Assembly (NCBI GenBank): GCA_023488565.1
Contig: JAMDDZ010000055.1
Coordinates: forward strand, 1-7,733
DNA from: Bacillota bacterium
Lineage (GTDB): Bacteria; Bacillota; Sulfobacillia; Sulfobacillales; Sulfobacillaceae
Length of the DNA: 7,733 nt
Reading direction: 5' to 3'
Below are positions 1-7,521 of the stretch, in pieces; within the stretch, counting starts at the first letter, position 1; each line of letters starts with the position of its first letter. The translations under genes were made by a program, and so were the position numbers. The notes below the pieces were generated by a model, which saw only the letters and a list, made by a program, of their open reading frames with translations, ran no database searches and had not been told where the DNA came from.

Positions 1-829
1 ACGAGGGATGTGACAACACGACCATTACCGACTGCAACCGATTAAAGTCCACAGATGGTTCTACCGTGGCCACTTCTGTCAGTCCAAACTGAACGCGGGA
101 CACTGAGGTCACCTGTCCCAACAGCAAGCCTTTAGGATAATATTGGCTAAATCCTGAGGTAACCACCGCATCCCCCGGCAAAATATCGGGACGGTGAGAG
201 AACAGTTGAAATTTCAGCAGTCCGGTGATGGGATCTTGCCCCAACAGCACTCCCGCCGCCTGTGATCTGGTATCCATGGCACCCACACCGCTATTAGGAT
301 CCAAGATCAACATGACGGTGGAAGATGACGAAGATACAGAAACAATACGCCCTACCACTCCTTGGGGCACGATCACCGACATTCCGGCCTTTATTCCGCT
401 CGATGATCCCCGATCAATCACCAGCGTGCTAAACCAATTGTCTGGATTGCGGGCGATAATGCTAGCTGGCAACAACTTCCAACTACTCAGGGTCTGCTGC
501 AATCCCAACAATCCCCTCAGTCGACTGTTTGCTGCCAAGACTTCTGACAACTCTAATTTCATACTATTGTACAAAAGCAGCTTCTGTTTCAATTCGCGAT
601 TTTGCGCTTGCAATGTAAATAGTTGACCCATGGTACTGATACCGACTCCCGCCTGGTGCCCAATAAAGGCTAAACTAGAAGATGCGGGCGAAACAATAGT
701 TCCCACCAGATTGCTCAGTTCAACGATCCGACCGCGAACATGGGCTGTATAGCTCAAAGAAACCGCCAACACCATTACGGCCAAAATGGTGATAAGCGGG
801 CGGCGCCATTTGTAAAAAAAACCGCCCAT
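1..829 (-). CDS. mreC: Cell shape-determining protein MreC, partial (C-terminus outside the window)
   Basis: MreC is a bitopic membrane protein of the rod-shape elongation complex. It links cytoplasmic MreB to the external peptidoglycan synthases (PBP2/RodA). The frame read down from ATG at 829 stays open for 276 codons and leaves the window at base 1, so the end is missing. A short basic N-terminus is followed by one hydrophobic segment (about residues 11-28). A polar stretch with coiled-coil character follows (about 69-105), then the periplasmic/extracellular beta domains from about residue 121. Family-typical stretches are IIARNPDNW (124-132), IDRGSSSGIKAGM (138-150), GVVGRI (157-162) and SGFSQYYPKGLLLGQV (225-240). 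The start is fixed by GGGAGGG at 837-843, seven bases upstream of the ATG. It lies 27 nt after mreB, so co-transcription is expected. Family assignment is secure; mreD is expected next, outside the window. Confidence 0.95.
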   Translation of the reverse strand, partial: MGGFFYKWRRPLITILAVMVLAVSLSYTAHVRGRIVELSNLVGTIVSPASSSLAFIGHQAGVGISTMGQLFTLQAQNRELKQKLLLYNSMKLELSEVLAANSRLRGLLGLQQTLSSWKLLPASIIARNPDNWFSTLVIDRGSSSGIKAGMSVIVPQGVVGRIVSVSSSSSTVMLILDPNSGVGAMDTRSQAAGVLLGQDPITGLLKFQLFSHRPDILPGDAVVTSGFSQYYPKGLLLGQVTSVSRVQFGLTEVATVEPSVDFNRLQSVMVVLSHPS

Positions 830-856
830 GATCCGTCCCTCCCAAAAAGTCGTGGC

Positions 857-1885
857 TTAACGATGATTACGGCGTCGCAGGGCCTCCAAATGATGATGAT
901 CCTCCAGCACCATGCCAGTCCCTCTTACCACGGTCAACAGCGGGTCCTCGGCTTGATGAACCGGCATCCCGGTTTCCGAACTGACCAACCGGTCGAAGTT
1001 GCGCAGCATCGATCCACCGCCCGTCATTACGATACCGCGGTCCATAATATCGGCCGCCAATTCCGGGGGCGATTTTTCTAAAGTCGCCTTAATCGCTTCG
1101 ACAATGGTATTTACGGTTTCGGACAAAGCACGTTGAATCTCGGTAGAGTTGACCTTGAGAGTTTTCGGCAATCCAGTGACCAAGTCACGACCTCTAACAT
1201 CCATGGTTTCCTCATGATCCGGAGGATATGCGGAACCAATAGTAATCTTGACCTCTTCCGCAGTGCGTTCTCCAATCATCATGTTGTAAGTGCGCTTAAT
1301 GTGATTGACAATAGCCTCGTCCATTTCATCGCCAGCCACGCGGATCGACTTGGAGGTAACAATGCCATCCAGTGAAATGATGGCCACTTCGCAGGTCCCG
1401 CCACCTACATCAACAATCATATTGCCGGTAGGTTCGTTCACCGGCAATCCGGCTCCAATTGCCGCTGCCATCGGTTCCTCAACCACCAAACATTCCCGAG
1501 CCCCGGCTTGTTGGGCAGCGTCTTTGACTGCTCGCTCTTCTACACCAGTCACACCCGAAGGCACTCCAATGACCACCAACGGATGAAATAAGCGGTTGTT
1601 GTTGCTGGCTTTTTTAATGAAGTACTTGAGCATCGCTTGGGTGGTGTCAAAGTCAGCAATGACCCCATCTTTCAATGGACGCACGGCACGAATGTTGCCC
1701 GGGGTCCGGCCCACCATCTGCTTAGCTTCTTGCCCCACGGCAATCATTTCTCCGGTCATTTGATCAATCGCCACCACCGAGGGTTCTTGAAGCACAATCC
1801 CTTTTCCTTTGACGAACACCACCGTATTGGCGGTTCCCAAATCAATACCCATATCCTTTGAAAAACCCGCGAACATGCTTCTCAT
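857..1885 (-). CDS. mreB: Rod shape-determining protein MreB (bacterial actin)
   Basis: MreB is an actin-fold ATPase that forms membrane-bound filaments directing lateral cell-wall synthesis. The protein is 342 aa, close to the usual 335-345. Nucleotide-site motifs are in order: phosphate 1 GIDLGTANT (13-21), the EEPMAAAIGAGLPV segment (136-149) with the catalytic glutamate region, phosphate 2 DVGGGT (159-164) and the adenosine motif MTGGGSML (287-294). The IRVAGDEMDEAI (181-192), IGERTAEEVKITIGSA (204-219) and RGRDLVTGLPKT (231-242) blocks are characteristic of MreB rather than DnaK/Hsp70. ATG at 1885 is the first possible start because an in-frame TAA lies two codons upstream. An AGGGGG at 1898-1903 overlaps the radC stop region at a rather long 12-nt spacing; a start at Met4 would be farther still. 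The C-terminus is His/Arg-rich (DHHH at 329-332). It is the typical radC-mreB-mreC neighbour set. MreB versus the paralogues Mbl or MreBH is decided by this position next to mreC. Confidence 0.97.
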   Translation of the reverse strand: MRSMFAGFSKDMGIDLGTANTVVFVKGKGIVLQEPSVVAIDQMTGEMIAVGQEAKQMVGRTPGNIRAVRPLKDGVIADFDTTQAMLKYFIKKASNNNRLFHPLVVIGVPSGVTGVEERAVKDAAQQAGARECLVVEEPMAAAIGAGLPVNEPTGNMIVDVGGGTCEVAIISLDGIVTSKSIRVAGDEMDEAIVNHIKRTYNMMIGERTAEEVKITIGSAYPPDHEETMDVRGRDLVTGLPKTLKVNSTEIQRALSETVNTIVEAIKATLEKSPPELAADIMDRGIVMTGGGSMLRNFDRLVSSETGMPVHQAEDPLLTVVRGTGMVLEDHHHLEALRRRNHR

Positions 1886-1902
1886 GGGTTAATGAATCCC
1901 CC

Positions 1903-2577
1903 TTAACTCAATTTAGTCGTCTGCCCTTGGTGCAGGCTGACATGTTGTGAATGTCCTATAACAATATGGTCCAACACGGTAATACCCATGATGGTTCCTG
2001 CTTCTTCCAATCTTCGCGTCAGTTTGCGATCCTCCGGGCTTGGAGTTGGATCTCCGCTGGGATGATTATGCGCCACGATGATGGAAGCCGCTGAATGTGC
2101 CACCGCCCGTTTAAAAATCTCGCGCGGGAACACCTCGACACTGTCCAATCCCCCACGAAACACCGTATGAATGGCGAGCACGCGTCCTTTGGTATTCAAT
2201 AAAATCACACGAAACTCTTCTTGATCCAAACCTGTCATATCTGACAGCAACAGGACCGCGTCCTCCGGTCCCTCAATGACGCCGCCCACTTCCTGTTTCG
2301 CCAACCGGGAACCAATTTCCAGCGCCGCCAGCAGCAAAGCCACTTTGGCCTTTCCCAGACCACGAACATTCAACAATTCCTCCGCGGTTCGGTTCCGTAA
2401 TCCTTTCCAGCCATCCGCCAGCAACCCCTGGCTCACCTGAAGCACCGACTGTCCCGTGGTTCCAGTTCCTAATAAAACTGCCATAATTTCAGCATCACTT
2501 AAACTTCCCGGACCCCTGGACAGCAGCCTTTCTCGTGGTCGCTGATCCGACGGCAGATCTTGTACCCGGTAGGTCAC
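1903..2577 (-). CDS. radC: RadC family protein (JAMM/MPN domain, UPF0758)
   Basis: 224 aa, the usual length for RadC (YsxA in Bacillus). The N-terminal part contains the family signature RPRERLL (13-19) and SLSDAEIMAVLLGTG (25-39). A helix-hairpin-helix-like segment follows, LLNVRGLGKAKVALLLAALE (68-87). The C-terminal half is the metal-binding JAMM/MPN+ domain: glutamates at 120-121, HNH at 170-172, then S180 and D183 in PSGDPTPSPED, which matches the HxH...SxxD zinc pattern. Historically it was called a DNA repair protein, but its biochemical role is not settled; a metalloprotease- or nuclease-like activity is only suggested by the fold. The start is GTG at 2577, which overlaps the maf stop as GTGA. 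Only a weak G-rich site (GGCGGGG) precedes it, so translation is probably coupled to maf. mreB follows after 17 nt. Confidence 0.94.
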   Translation of the reverse strand: MTYRVQDLPSDQRPRERLLSRGPGSLSDAEIMAVLLGTGTTGQSVLQVSQGLLADGWKGLRNRTAEELLNVRGLGKAKVALLLAALEIGSRLAKQEVGGVIEGPEDAVLLLSDMTGLDQEEFRVILLNTKGRVLAIHTVFRGGLDSVEVFPREIFKRAVAHSAASIIVAHNHPSGDPTPSPEDRKLTRRLEEAGTIMGITVLDHIVIGHSQHVSLHQGQTTKLS

Positions 2578-3158
2578 GATGTTGCCCCGCCGGAACCGAT
2601 CCGCTCGATAAGACGCGTAACCCTGTCGGTAGGCAAGCCCATGACGGTTTCCAAGTTCCCCTCAAACCCGACCACCCATTTACTGGCCTGTCCCTGAATG
2701 GCATAGCCGCCCGCCTTATCCATAGGCTCCCCGCTTTGAACATAGTCCGCGATTTCTAACGCCGTCAGGGGCCGAAAGGTCACATGTGCCGCCACCACAT
2801 CAACATAGCCACGGCCGCTGTGGGCACAATACACTGCGACTCCTGTATACACCTGGTGTCGTTTGCCGCTAAGCCGTCGCAGCACCTCGCGGGCATGAGC
2901 CTCGTCGCGCGGTTTCCCGTAAATCTGACGCCCTTGCGCTACCACGGTATCCGAACCGATGATCACTGCGTCAGGATAATATCTGCTCCCTGTTATCGCT
3001 TTCGTTGCCGCTAACCGACGCACCAAGGATTGTGGACGTTCCTTGGGTCGTGCCGTTTCATCAATATTGGCTGGCACTGCAGTAAAAGTTAATCCCAGTT
3101 GCGTCAATAGCTGAATTCGTCGCGGCGATCCTGACGCCAATACATATTGAGCACTCAA
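2574..3158 (-). CDS. maf: Maf family nucleoside triphosphate pyrophosphatase (dTTP/UTP type)
   Basis: Maf proteins hydrolyse non-canonical or surplus nucleoside triphosphates to monophosphates plus pyrophosphate; in Bacillus, overexpressed Maf blocks septation. With the start chosen here the protein is 194 aa (family about 185-200). The phosphate-binding LASGSPRRIQLL block is near the N-terminus, followed by the IDET segment, IGSDTVV with its conserved Asp, YGKP, VYTGVAV, and the C-terminal GEPMDKAGGYAIQG and VMGLP blocks. The GGYAIQG form matches the YhdE-like dTTP/UTP class rather than the YceF-like m7GTP class; this is inferred from motif type only. The start is TTG at 3158, six bases after TAGGAGGT (3165-3172). 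A longer frame reaching TTG at 3191 would overlap the upstream gene and has no ribosome site. The stop TGA is shared with the radC GTG (GTGA). Confidence 0.94.
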   Translation of the reverse strand: MSAQYVLASGSPRRIQLLTQLGLTFTAVPANIDETARPKERPQSLVRRLAATKAITGSRYYPDAVIIGSDTVVAQGRQIYGKPRDEAHAREVLRRLSGKRHQVYTGVAVYCAHSGRGYVDVVAAHVTFRPLTALEIADYVQSGEPMDKAGGYAIQGQASKWVVGFEGNLETVMGLPTDRVTRLIERIGSGGATS

Positions 3159-3164
3159 CCGGGA

Positions 3165-3172
3165 ACCTCCTA
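3165..3172 (-). promoter_or_regulatory. Ribosome binding site deciding the maf start
   Basis: TAGGAGGT reads on the minus strand six nt before TTG at 3158, and it overlaps the stop codon (TAG, 3170-3172) of the upstream DUF4321 gene. It decides for the internal TTG over the more upstream TTG at 3191. Confidence 0.85.
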
Positions 3173-3433
3173 CCCTCTGCGTTGATACCAAAAAATACCG
3201 CCAATCAAGCCTATAATGCCCCCCAAATTAAGGGTTAACCAAGCTCCTAGTTGAAGTCCCACAACACCCAAGTTTAATGTCCATGGCGTTTCTGGAGAAC
3301 TGCCAAATTGAAAATAGTTATGGCCGATTGGGCTCCACACGGGAGATAGCATTCGTCCGATCACAGAGCCAATGATAGCGCCGACCACAGCATAAAGCAC
3401 AGCCATGAGAAATCCCTGATGGCGATGGCGCAT
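3170..3433 (-). CDS. Small two-helix membrane protein, DUF4321-like
   Basis: An 87-aa basic and hydrophobic protein of unknown function. A basic N-terminus (MRHRHQ) precedes a first hydrophobic helix (about residues 8-26, rich in small residues: AVVGAIIGSVIG). A polar linker of about 27 residues follows, then a second hydrophobic stretch (about 53-82) ending in FWYQRRG, so both ends carry positive charge and probably lie in the cytoplasm. The LNLGVVGLQLGAWLTLNLGG pattern (53-72) resembles what I recall of DUF4321 proteins encoded beside maf in Clostridia; no profile search was possible. ATG at 3433 follows AGGAGGT with ideal spacing. A frame extended to GTG at 3466 is possible but runs through that ribosome site. 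It lies 11 nt before maf and likely heads the maf-radC-mreBC group. A membrane partner or stabiliser role near the division/elongation machinery is only a guess from context. Confidence 0.82.
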   Translation of the reverse strand: MRHRHQGFLMAVLYAVVGAIIGSVIGRMLSPVWSPIGHNYFQFGSSPETPWTLNLGVVGLQLGAWLTLNLGGIIGLIGGIFWYQRRG

Positions 3434-3437
3434 ATAA

Positions 3438-3444
3438 ACCTCCT
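3438..3444 (-). promoter_or_regulatory. Ribosome binding site deciding the DUF4321 start
   Basis: A perfect AGGAGGT on the minus strand lies five bases (counted from GGAGG) before ATG at 3433. It is the strongest Shine-Dalgarno match among the downstream genes and excludes the GTG at 3466 as the main start. Confidence 0.88.
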
Positions 3445-3498
3445 GATTAGGCATAGCTGGAATCACTGAAGTCCGCCATGAAATTTTGGGTCTTGTTC

Positions 3499-3556
3499 AG
3501 CATAACATCCGACATGTCTCGAGGGCAATTGTTGAAAAGCTTCCACTCTTGGTCAA
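3499..3556 (-). promoter_or_regulatory. Possible sigma-70/sigma-A type promoter(s) for the DUF4321-maf-radC-mreBC group
   Basis: The 140-bp gap between folC and the DUF4321 gene (3434-3573) is the only sizeable space inside the gene chain. On the minus strand TTGACC (3551-3556) is followed after 17 nt by AACAAT (3528-3533), which is a 5/6 match at -35 and a 4/6 match at -10. A second pair, TTGCCC (3523-3528) and TATGCT (3499-3504), has an 18-nt spacer. Both pairs are imperfect and neither has an extended -10. The rest of the gap shows no coding frame of interest and no terminator-like hairpin with a T-run. The calls are tentative. Confidence 0.35.
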
Positions 3557-3573
3557 ATTCACCGTATTGTCTC

Positions 3574-4851
3574 CTATTGTTCGACAACATTGGCAGCCTG
3601 CGGCAAAAACACCCGATGCTGGTTAAGATAGCTCAAAAGCGCCAAGGATCCGCACACCAGCACAGCATCCTGGGGTCCTCCGCGACCTGTGCGGGCGTAT
3701 CTTACCGCATCGAGGGGATCGTCGATAACCACCATCGGTACCGTGGATCCATAGCGCTCGAACAGCGGTAGCGGGTTGATGCCCCGGTCTCCCGGTACTT
3801 GAGTTAATGTGACACGGGCAGCAAATGGCAACAGCGCCTCCAACATGGCTGAACCCGGCTTGTCCTTCAATACGGCAAAAATGACATGCCATCGATAGCG
3901 ATTCCATGGTTCTCGCGACAAGGTATTAACCAGCCCCATCACCCCGTGAAGGTTGTGGGCGCCGTCAATCACCCATAAGGGATTGTGGCTGACAACTTGA
4001 AAGCGGCCTGGCCATTTGACGGTCGCCCACGATTTTCTTAAGGCTTCCCAGTCCGAAATCCATCCCAGTTTCTGTAATACAGACAAGGCCGCGCGAGCGG
4101 TCGCCACATTTTCCATCTGATAGGCGCCTAAAAGCGGCACGCGCATAGCTCCGGCTTCTGAGTCACTCCACCAGACACCGGCGCTGTCGCATTCGGGGCT
4201 CAGTTCCGCTTCAAAAAATTCTACCCCCATTTGCTTCGACTTCTCCAACAAAACATCCTTGGCCGCGGGATACGGCTGGCGTGCGATCACCACACGGCTC
4301 CCGTTTTTGATTACCCCCGCCTTCTCGCTGGCAATTTGTTCTATGGTATTGCCTAACCGATCCATATGGTCAAAGGCGATCGGCGTAATCACCGTAAGCA
4401 TAGGAGAAGGAATCACATTGGTGGCGTCCAATCGACCTCCGAGTCCCACCTCCACCACCGCCACATCTACGGCATGCTCTGCAAAAGCCAAAAATGCAAG
4501 CGCGGTAACCGCCTCGAAAAATGTCGGAATATCCGTCATTTGACTTCCGGCCGCCTCCACTTGGTCGCCAAGACGATTCCAGGCTTGTGGATCCAACGGC
4601 TCTAGATTAATCATCACCCGTTCGTTTATTTGGCCCAAATCAGGGGAAGTGGTAAGCCCGACACGATATCCTTGCGACATTAAGGCAGCGGTAATCAGCG
4701 TTGCAGTGGAACCTTTGCCGTTGGTTCCTGCCACATGAACAATCGGATATCGCAATTGAGGATTGCCTAAGCGTCGCAATAGATCAGCCGTACGTTCCAT
4801 CCCGGGCCGCATTCCTATTTTGGTTAATCCTTGCCACCAATTTTCCTTCAC
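3574..4851 (-). CDS. folC: Bifunctional folylpolyglutamate synthase/dihydrofolate synthase FolC
   Basis: FolC adds glutamate to dihydropteroate and/or to tetrahydrofolates with ATP, making and retaining folate cofactors in the cytoplasm. The product is 425 aa, normal for the Mur-ligase-like family. The P-loop is HVAGTNGKGST (39-49). TSPDLGQINERV (68-79) provides the expected Mg-binding Ser69. VEVGLGGRLDATN (133-145) and AFDHMDRLG (159-167) supply expected Mg ligands Glu134 and His162. SEKAGVIK (175-182) holds the lysine expected to be carbamylated (Lys177). The C-terminal domain has PGRF (281-284) and the family signature DGAHN (296-300). The start is GTG at 4851, seven bases after GGAGG (4859-4863); it overlaps the valS stop as GTGA. 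A frame open farther upstream lies inside valS and lacks support. The residue after TSP is Asp rather than the His or aromatic residue I recall in homologues. No terminator is visible after the TAG. Confidence 0.95.
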   Translation of the reverse strand: MKENWWQGLTKIGMRPGMERTADLLRRLGNPQLRYPIVHVAGTNGKGSTATLITAALMSQGYRVGLTTSPDLGQINERVMINLEPLDPQAWNRLGDQVEAAGSQMTDIPTFFEAVTALAFLAFAEHAVDVAVVEVGLGGRLDATNVIPSPMLTVITPIAFDHMDRLGNTIEQIASEKAGVIKNGSRVVIARQPYPAAKDVLLEKSKQMGVEFFEAELSPECDSAGVWWSDSEAGAMRVPLLGAYQMENVATARAALSVLQKLGWISDWEALRKSWATVKWPGRFQVVSHNPLWVIDGAHNLHGVMGLVNTLSREPWNRYRWHVIFAVLKDKPGSAMLEALLPFAARVTLTQVPGDRGINPLPLFERYGSTVPMVVIDDPLDAVRYARTGRGGPQDAVLVCGSLALLSYLNQHRVFLPQAANVVEQ

Positions 4852-7490
4852 GCCAGATCCTCCAAACGTTCCTGCAGACGTGCTAATCTGATTTCTAAAT
4901 CCTTTTCCGCCGTACGCGCTTTTTCTACCACAACCTCCGGAGCCCTTTGACAAAAATTGGGATCAGCTAATTGCCGACGAACACGGTCCAACTCGGTCCG
5001 AGTCGTCTCTACGAGTTTGGAAAGCCGACGGTTTTCCTTATCAATGTCAACCAATCCCTCAAGGGGCACATATATGGTGGCCCCTGCGGCCACTTGCGAA
5101 ATGGCGTGTGATGGTTTGCTAATCCCTTCGTCAGTTCTCGCCAGAATTGTCAAATGTGATATTCTTCCAAGTTCGCGAATCTCCTCTTGAACCGTTTGCA
5201 GTTGTGCCACACTCGAGTGGTCATCAACCCATATCCCTACATCGGCCCGCTTGCTCGGTGGCAACGTAAGTTCTGCGCGAAGATTTCGTATGCCGCGGAT
5301 CAAATCCTGCAATGTCTGAAATTGTTTTTGATCGTCACCGCTAAATTCGATAGGTTGTTCACCAGGCCACGACGTCACCATAATGCTGTCGCCCCGATGA
5401 GGCAGGGCATGCCATAACTCTTCGGTGACAAAAGGCATAAATGGGTGCAGCAGTTTTAAGGCATCACTGACCACGTCAACTAACGTACGTAACACGGTTG
5501 CACGCTCCGCGTCAGACGACGACTTCAATCGCACCTTTGCCAGCTCGATATACCAGTCGCAGTAATCATCCCAAAGAAAATCGTAAATCACCCGAGCGGC
5601 TTGCCCAAAGTCAAAATTCTCCAGATAGGCGGTGATGTCCTTGGTTGCGATATTTAGGCGATACCGAATCCATCGATCGGCAAGATGGTTCGACGGCGTG
5701 TCGTTGGATGCCATCACACCTTTGTCGAGGTTCATCAAGACAAATCGCGTCGCATTGTAAATCTTATTGGCAAAGTGGCTCCCCGCCTCGACCCGCTCCG
5801 CACTGTAGCGTTGATCATTGCCAGGCGCTGACGATAATACCAGCGCTATGCGTAAGGCGTCCGCCCCATACTTATCAATCACATCCATGGGATCGACGCC
5901 GTTTCCTAGCGATTTACTCATCTTTCGCCCCTGTTCATCTCGCACCAATCCGTGCATGAGCACGGTGCCGAACGGGACTTGTCCGGTAAAGTGAACACCT
6001 TGCATAATCATGCGGGACACCCAAAAGAAAATAATGTCATAGGCGGTGGAGAGTACCGAGGTTGGATAGAAGGTGGCCAGATCTTCGGTCTGGTGCGGCC
6101 ACCCCAATGTGGAAAATGGCCATAAGGCCGAAGAAAACCATGTGTCTAACACATCATCGTCCTGATGCACCGTACCCCCACAGCGTGAACAGCTCTCAGG
6201 CGGGACTCGGGAAACCAAGACATTATCACAGTCGTCGCAGTAATAGGCTGGTATCCGATGTCCCCACCAAATCTGACGCGACACACACCAATCTCGAATG
6301 TTGTTCATCCAGTTCATATAAATTTTTTCAAACCGTGGCGGAACAAATTCAATAGCACCGGAGCGCACGGCTTCAATTGCAGGCTCCGCCAAAGGAGCTA
6401 TACGAACAAACCATTGTAGGGACAACAACGGCTCAATCGCCGTGCCACACTTCTCGCAATGCCCAACTGAATGTGTAATATTCTCCACTTTAACAACTAG
6501 ACCCAGCGCATTCAAATCGTCGGCCACTTGCTTCCGCGCCTGATACCGATCCAACCCCTGATAGGCTCCAGATTTTTCTGTCATCCGACCGTCATCGCCG
6601 ATGACCTTGAGTCGTTCGAGACGATGACGGTCGCCTATCGCGAAATCGTTAGGATCATGTGCAGGCGTTACCTTGACTGCTCCGGTGCCATACTCTGGAT
6701 CCACATACTCATCTGCCACCACAGGGATTAACCGGTTCATCAAAGGCAAACGAACCATTTCTCCCACATAGGCTTTCCAGCGTTCGTCGTTGGGATGGAC
6801 GGCTACCGCCGTATCACCGAGCATGGTTTCCGGACGGGTGGTGGCTACGGTGATACTGCCCTCGCCATTTGCCAAGGGATACCTGATGTACGTCAGCGTT
6901 CCGGGTTCATCAACATGATCCACTTCGATATCCGACAAAGCGGTTAAACAAGAGACACACCAATTGGTAATGTAGTGGCCGCGGTATAATAGCCCTTCCT
7001 CGTACAGTCGAACAAAGACCTCGGTCACCGCTTCGGATAAGCCCGGATCCATGGTAAAGCGAAGGCGGCTCCAATCCACCGAAGCTCCCAGACGTTCGAT
7101 TTGCCAAAGAATTTCCCCGCCATATTTGTCTTTCCACTGCCACACCTGTTGCACAAACTGTTCGCGGCCCATTTCCCGCCGATCATGTCCTTGGCTGCGT
7201 AACATTTCGTCGACTTTCATTTGAGTGTGAATCCCAGCATGGTCAGTGCCTGGCAACCACAGTGTGTTATCCCCTAGCATACGGTGAAATCTAATCAAAA
7301 TATCCTGCCACGTGGTGTTGAGCGCATGTCCTACATGCAACACTCCCGTCACATTGGGCGGAGGCATCACAATCGTGAAGGATTTTTTGTCTGGGAGCTG
7401 GCTCGGCTCGAAATACCGGCCTTGCCGCCAATATTGATACCATTTCTGTTCCACGGCATGCGGATCGTAACGTGAACTCAGTTCTGTCAT
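4848..7490 (-). CDS. valS: Valyl-tRNA synthetase (ValRS)
   Basis: Class Ia aminoacyl-tRNA synthetase that charges tRNA-Val with valine and edits mischarged threonine. The product is 880 aa, matching the Gram-positive ValRS size. The catalytic Rossmann domain has PPPNVTGVLHVGHALN (43-58), with the HIGH-type motif as HVGH (52-55), and KMSKS (523-527). The CP1 editing domain has TTRPETMLGDTAV (217-229) and TPAHDPNDF (275-283), carrying the conserved editing Asp. Zinc-knuckle-like cysteine pairs are at 178/181, 345/348, 418/421 and 434/437. The anticodon-binding helical domain spans about 600-750. The C-terminal arm (about 808-880) is a charged coiled coil typical of ValRS. ATG at 7490 follows AAGGAGG (7497-7503) by six nt. 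Upstream in-frame codons would be inside the terminator hairpin. It is regulated by the T-box leader immediately upstream and overlaps folC by 4 nt. IleRS and LeuRS are excluded by the motif details, the coiled-coil tail and the overall length. Confidence 0.97.
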   Translation of the reverse strand: MTELSSRYDPHAVEQKWYQYWRQGRYFEPSQLPDKKSFTIVMPPPNVTGVLHVGHALNTTWQDILIRFHRMLGDNTLWLPGTDHAGIHTQMKVDEMLRSQGHDRREMGREQFVQQVWQWKDKYGGEILWQIERLGASVDWSRLRFTMDPGLSEAVTEVFVRLYEEGLLYRGHYITNWCVSCLTALSDIEVDHVDEPGTLTYIRYPLANGEGSITVATTRPETMLGDTAVAVHPNDERWKAYVGEMVRLPLMNRLIPVVADEYVDPEYGTGAVKVTPAHDPNDFAIGDRHRLERLKVIGDDGRMTEKSGAYQGLDRYQARKQVADDLNALGLVVKVENITHSVGHCEKCGTAIEPLLSLQWFVRIAPLAEPAIEAVRSGAIEFVPPRFEKIYMNWMNNIRDWCVSRQIWWGHRIPAYYCDDCDNVLVSRVPPESCSRCGGTVHQDDDVLDTWFSSALWPFSTLGWPHQTEDLATFYPTSVLSTAYDIIFFWVSRMIMQGVHFTGQVPFGTVLMHGLVRDEQGRKMSKSLGNGVDPMDVIDKYGADALRIALVLSSAPGNDQRYSAERVEAGSHFANKIYNATRFVLMNLDKGVMASNDTPSNHLADRWIRYRLNIATKDITAYLENFDFGQAARVIYDFLWDDYCDWYIELAKVRLKSSSDAERATVLRTLVDVVSDALKLLHPFMPFVTEELWHALPHRGDSIMVTSWPGEQPIEFSGDDQKQFQTLQDLIRGIRNLRAELTLPPSKRADVGIWVDDHSSVAQLQTVQEEIRELGRISHLTILARTDEGISKPSHAISQVAAGATIYVPLEGLVDIDKENRRLSKLVETTRTELDRVRRQLADPNFCQRAPEVVVEKARTAEKDLEIRLARLQERLEDLA
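4858..4864 (-). promoter_or_regulatory. Ribosome binding site deciding the folC start
   Basis: TGGAGGA on the minus strand lies within the last codons of valS and precedes GTG at 4851 at good spacing. It supports the 425-aa product over the 34-residue-longer frame. Together with the GTGA overlap it indicates translation both by reinitiation and by its own site. Confidence 0.85.
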
Positions 7491-7496
7491 GGGCTG

Positions 7497-7503
7497 CCTC
7501 CTT
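7497..7503 (-). promoter_or_regulatory. Ribosome binding site deciding the valS start
   Basis: AAGGAGG on the minus strand lies six nt before ATG at 7490. It is located after the leader terminator, so only antiterminated transcripts contain it. It excludes the frame that extends 32 codons upstream through the terminator. Confidence 0.9.
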
Positions 7504-7521
7504 GGACTGGGTTCGTGACGC

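Noticed and set aside
225..626. Plus-strand open frame of 133 codons
   Set aside because: It lies wholly opposite mreC, whose minus-strand frame has unmistakable family motifs, and its product resembles nothing and has biased composition.
740..1081. Plus-strand open frame of 113 codons across the mreC start and the mreB end
   Set aside because: It is antisense to two well-supported genes and lacks a ribosome site or recognisable domains.
2495..2743. Minus-strand 82-codon frame across the maf-radC junction
   Set aside because: It is an alternate frame over two genuine genes, and the product is low-complexity and unrelated to any family I know.
3159..3191. 11-codon N-terminal extension of maf
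   Set aside because: It encodes the ribosome site itself and overlaps the DUF4321 gene; the TTG at 3158 is better placed.
3511..3518. Palindrome GACATGTC in the folC-DUF4321 gap
   Set aside because: Eight bases with no flanking symmetry or T-run, so neither a terminator nor a convincing operator.
4852..4953. 34-codon N-terminal extension of folC into valS
   Set aside because: It is a frame-shifted reading of the valS coiled-coil tail. The GGAGG and GTG at 4851 give the normal FolC length.
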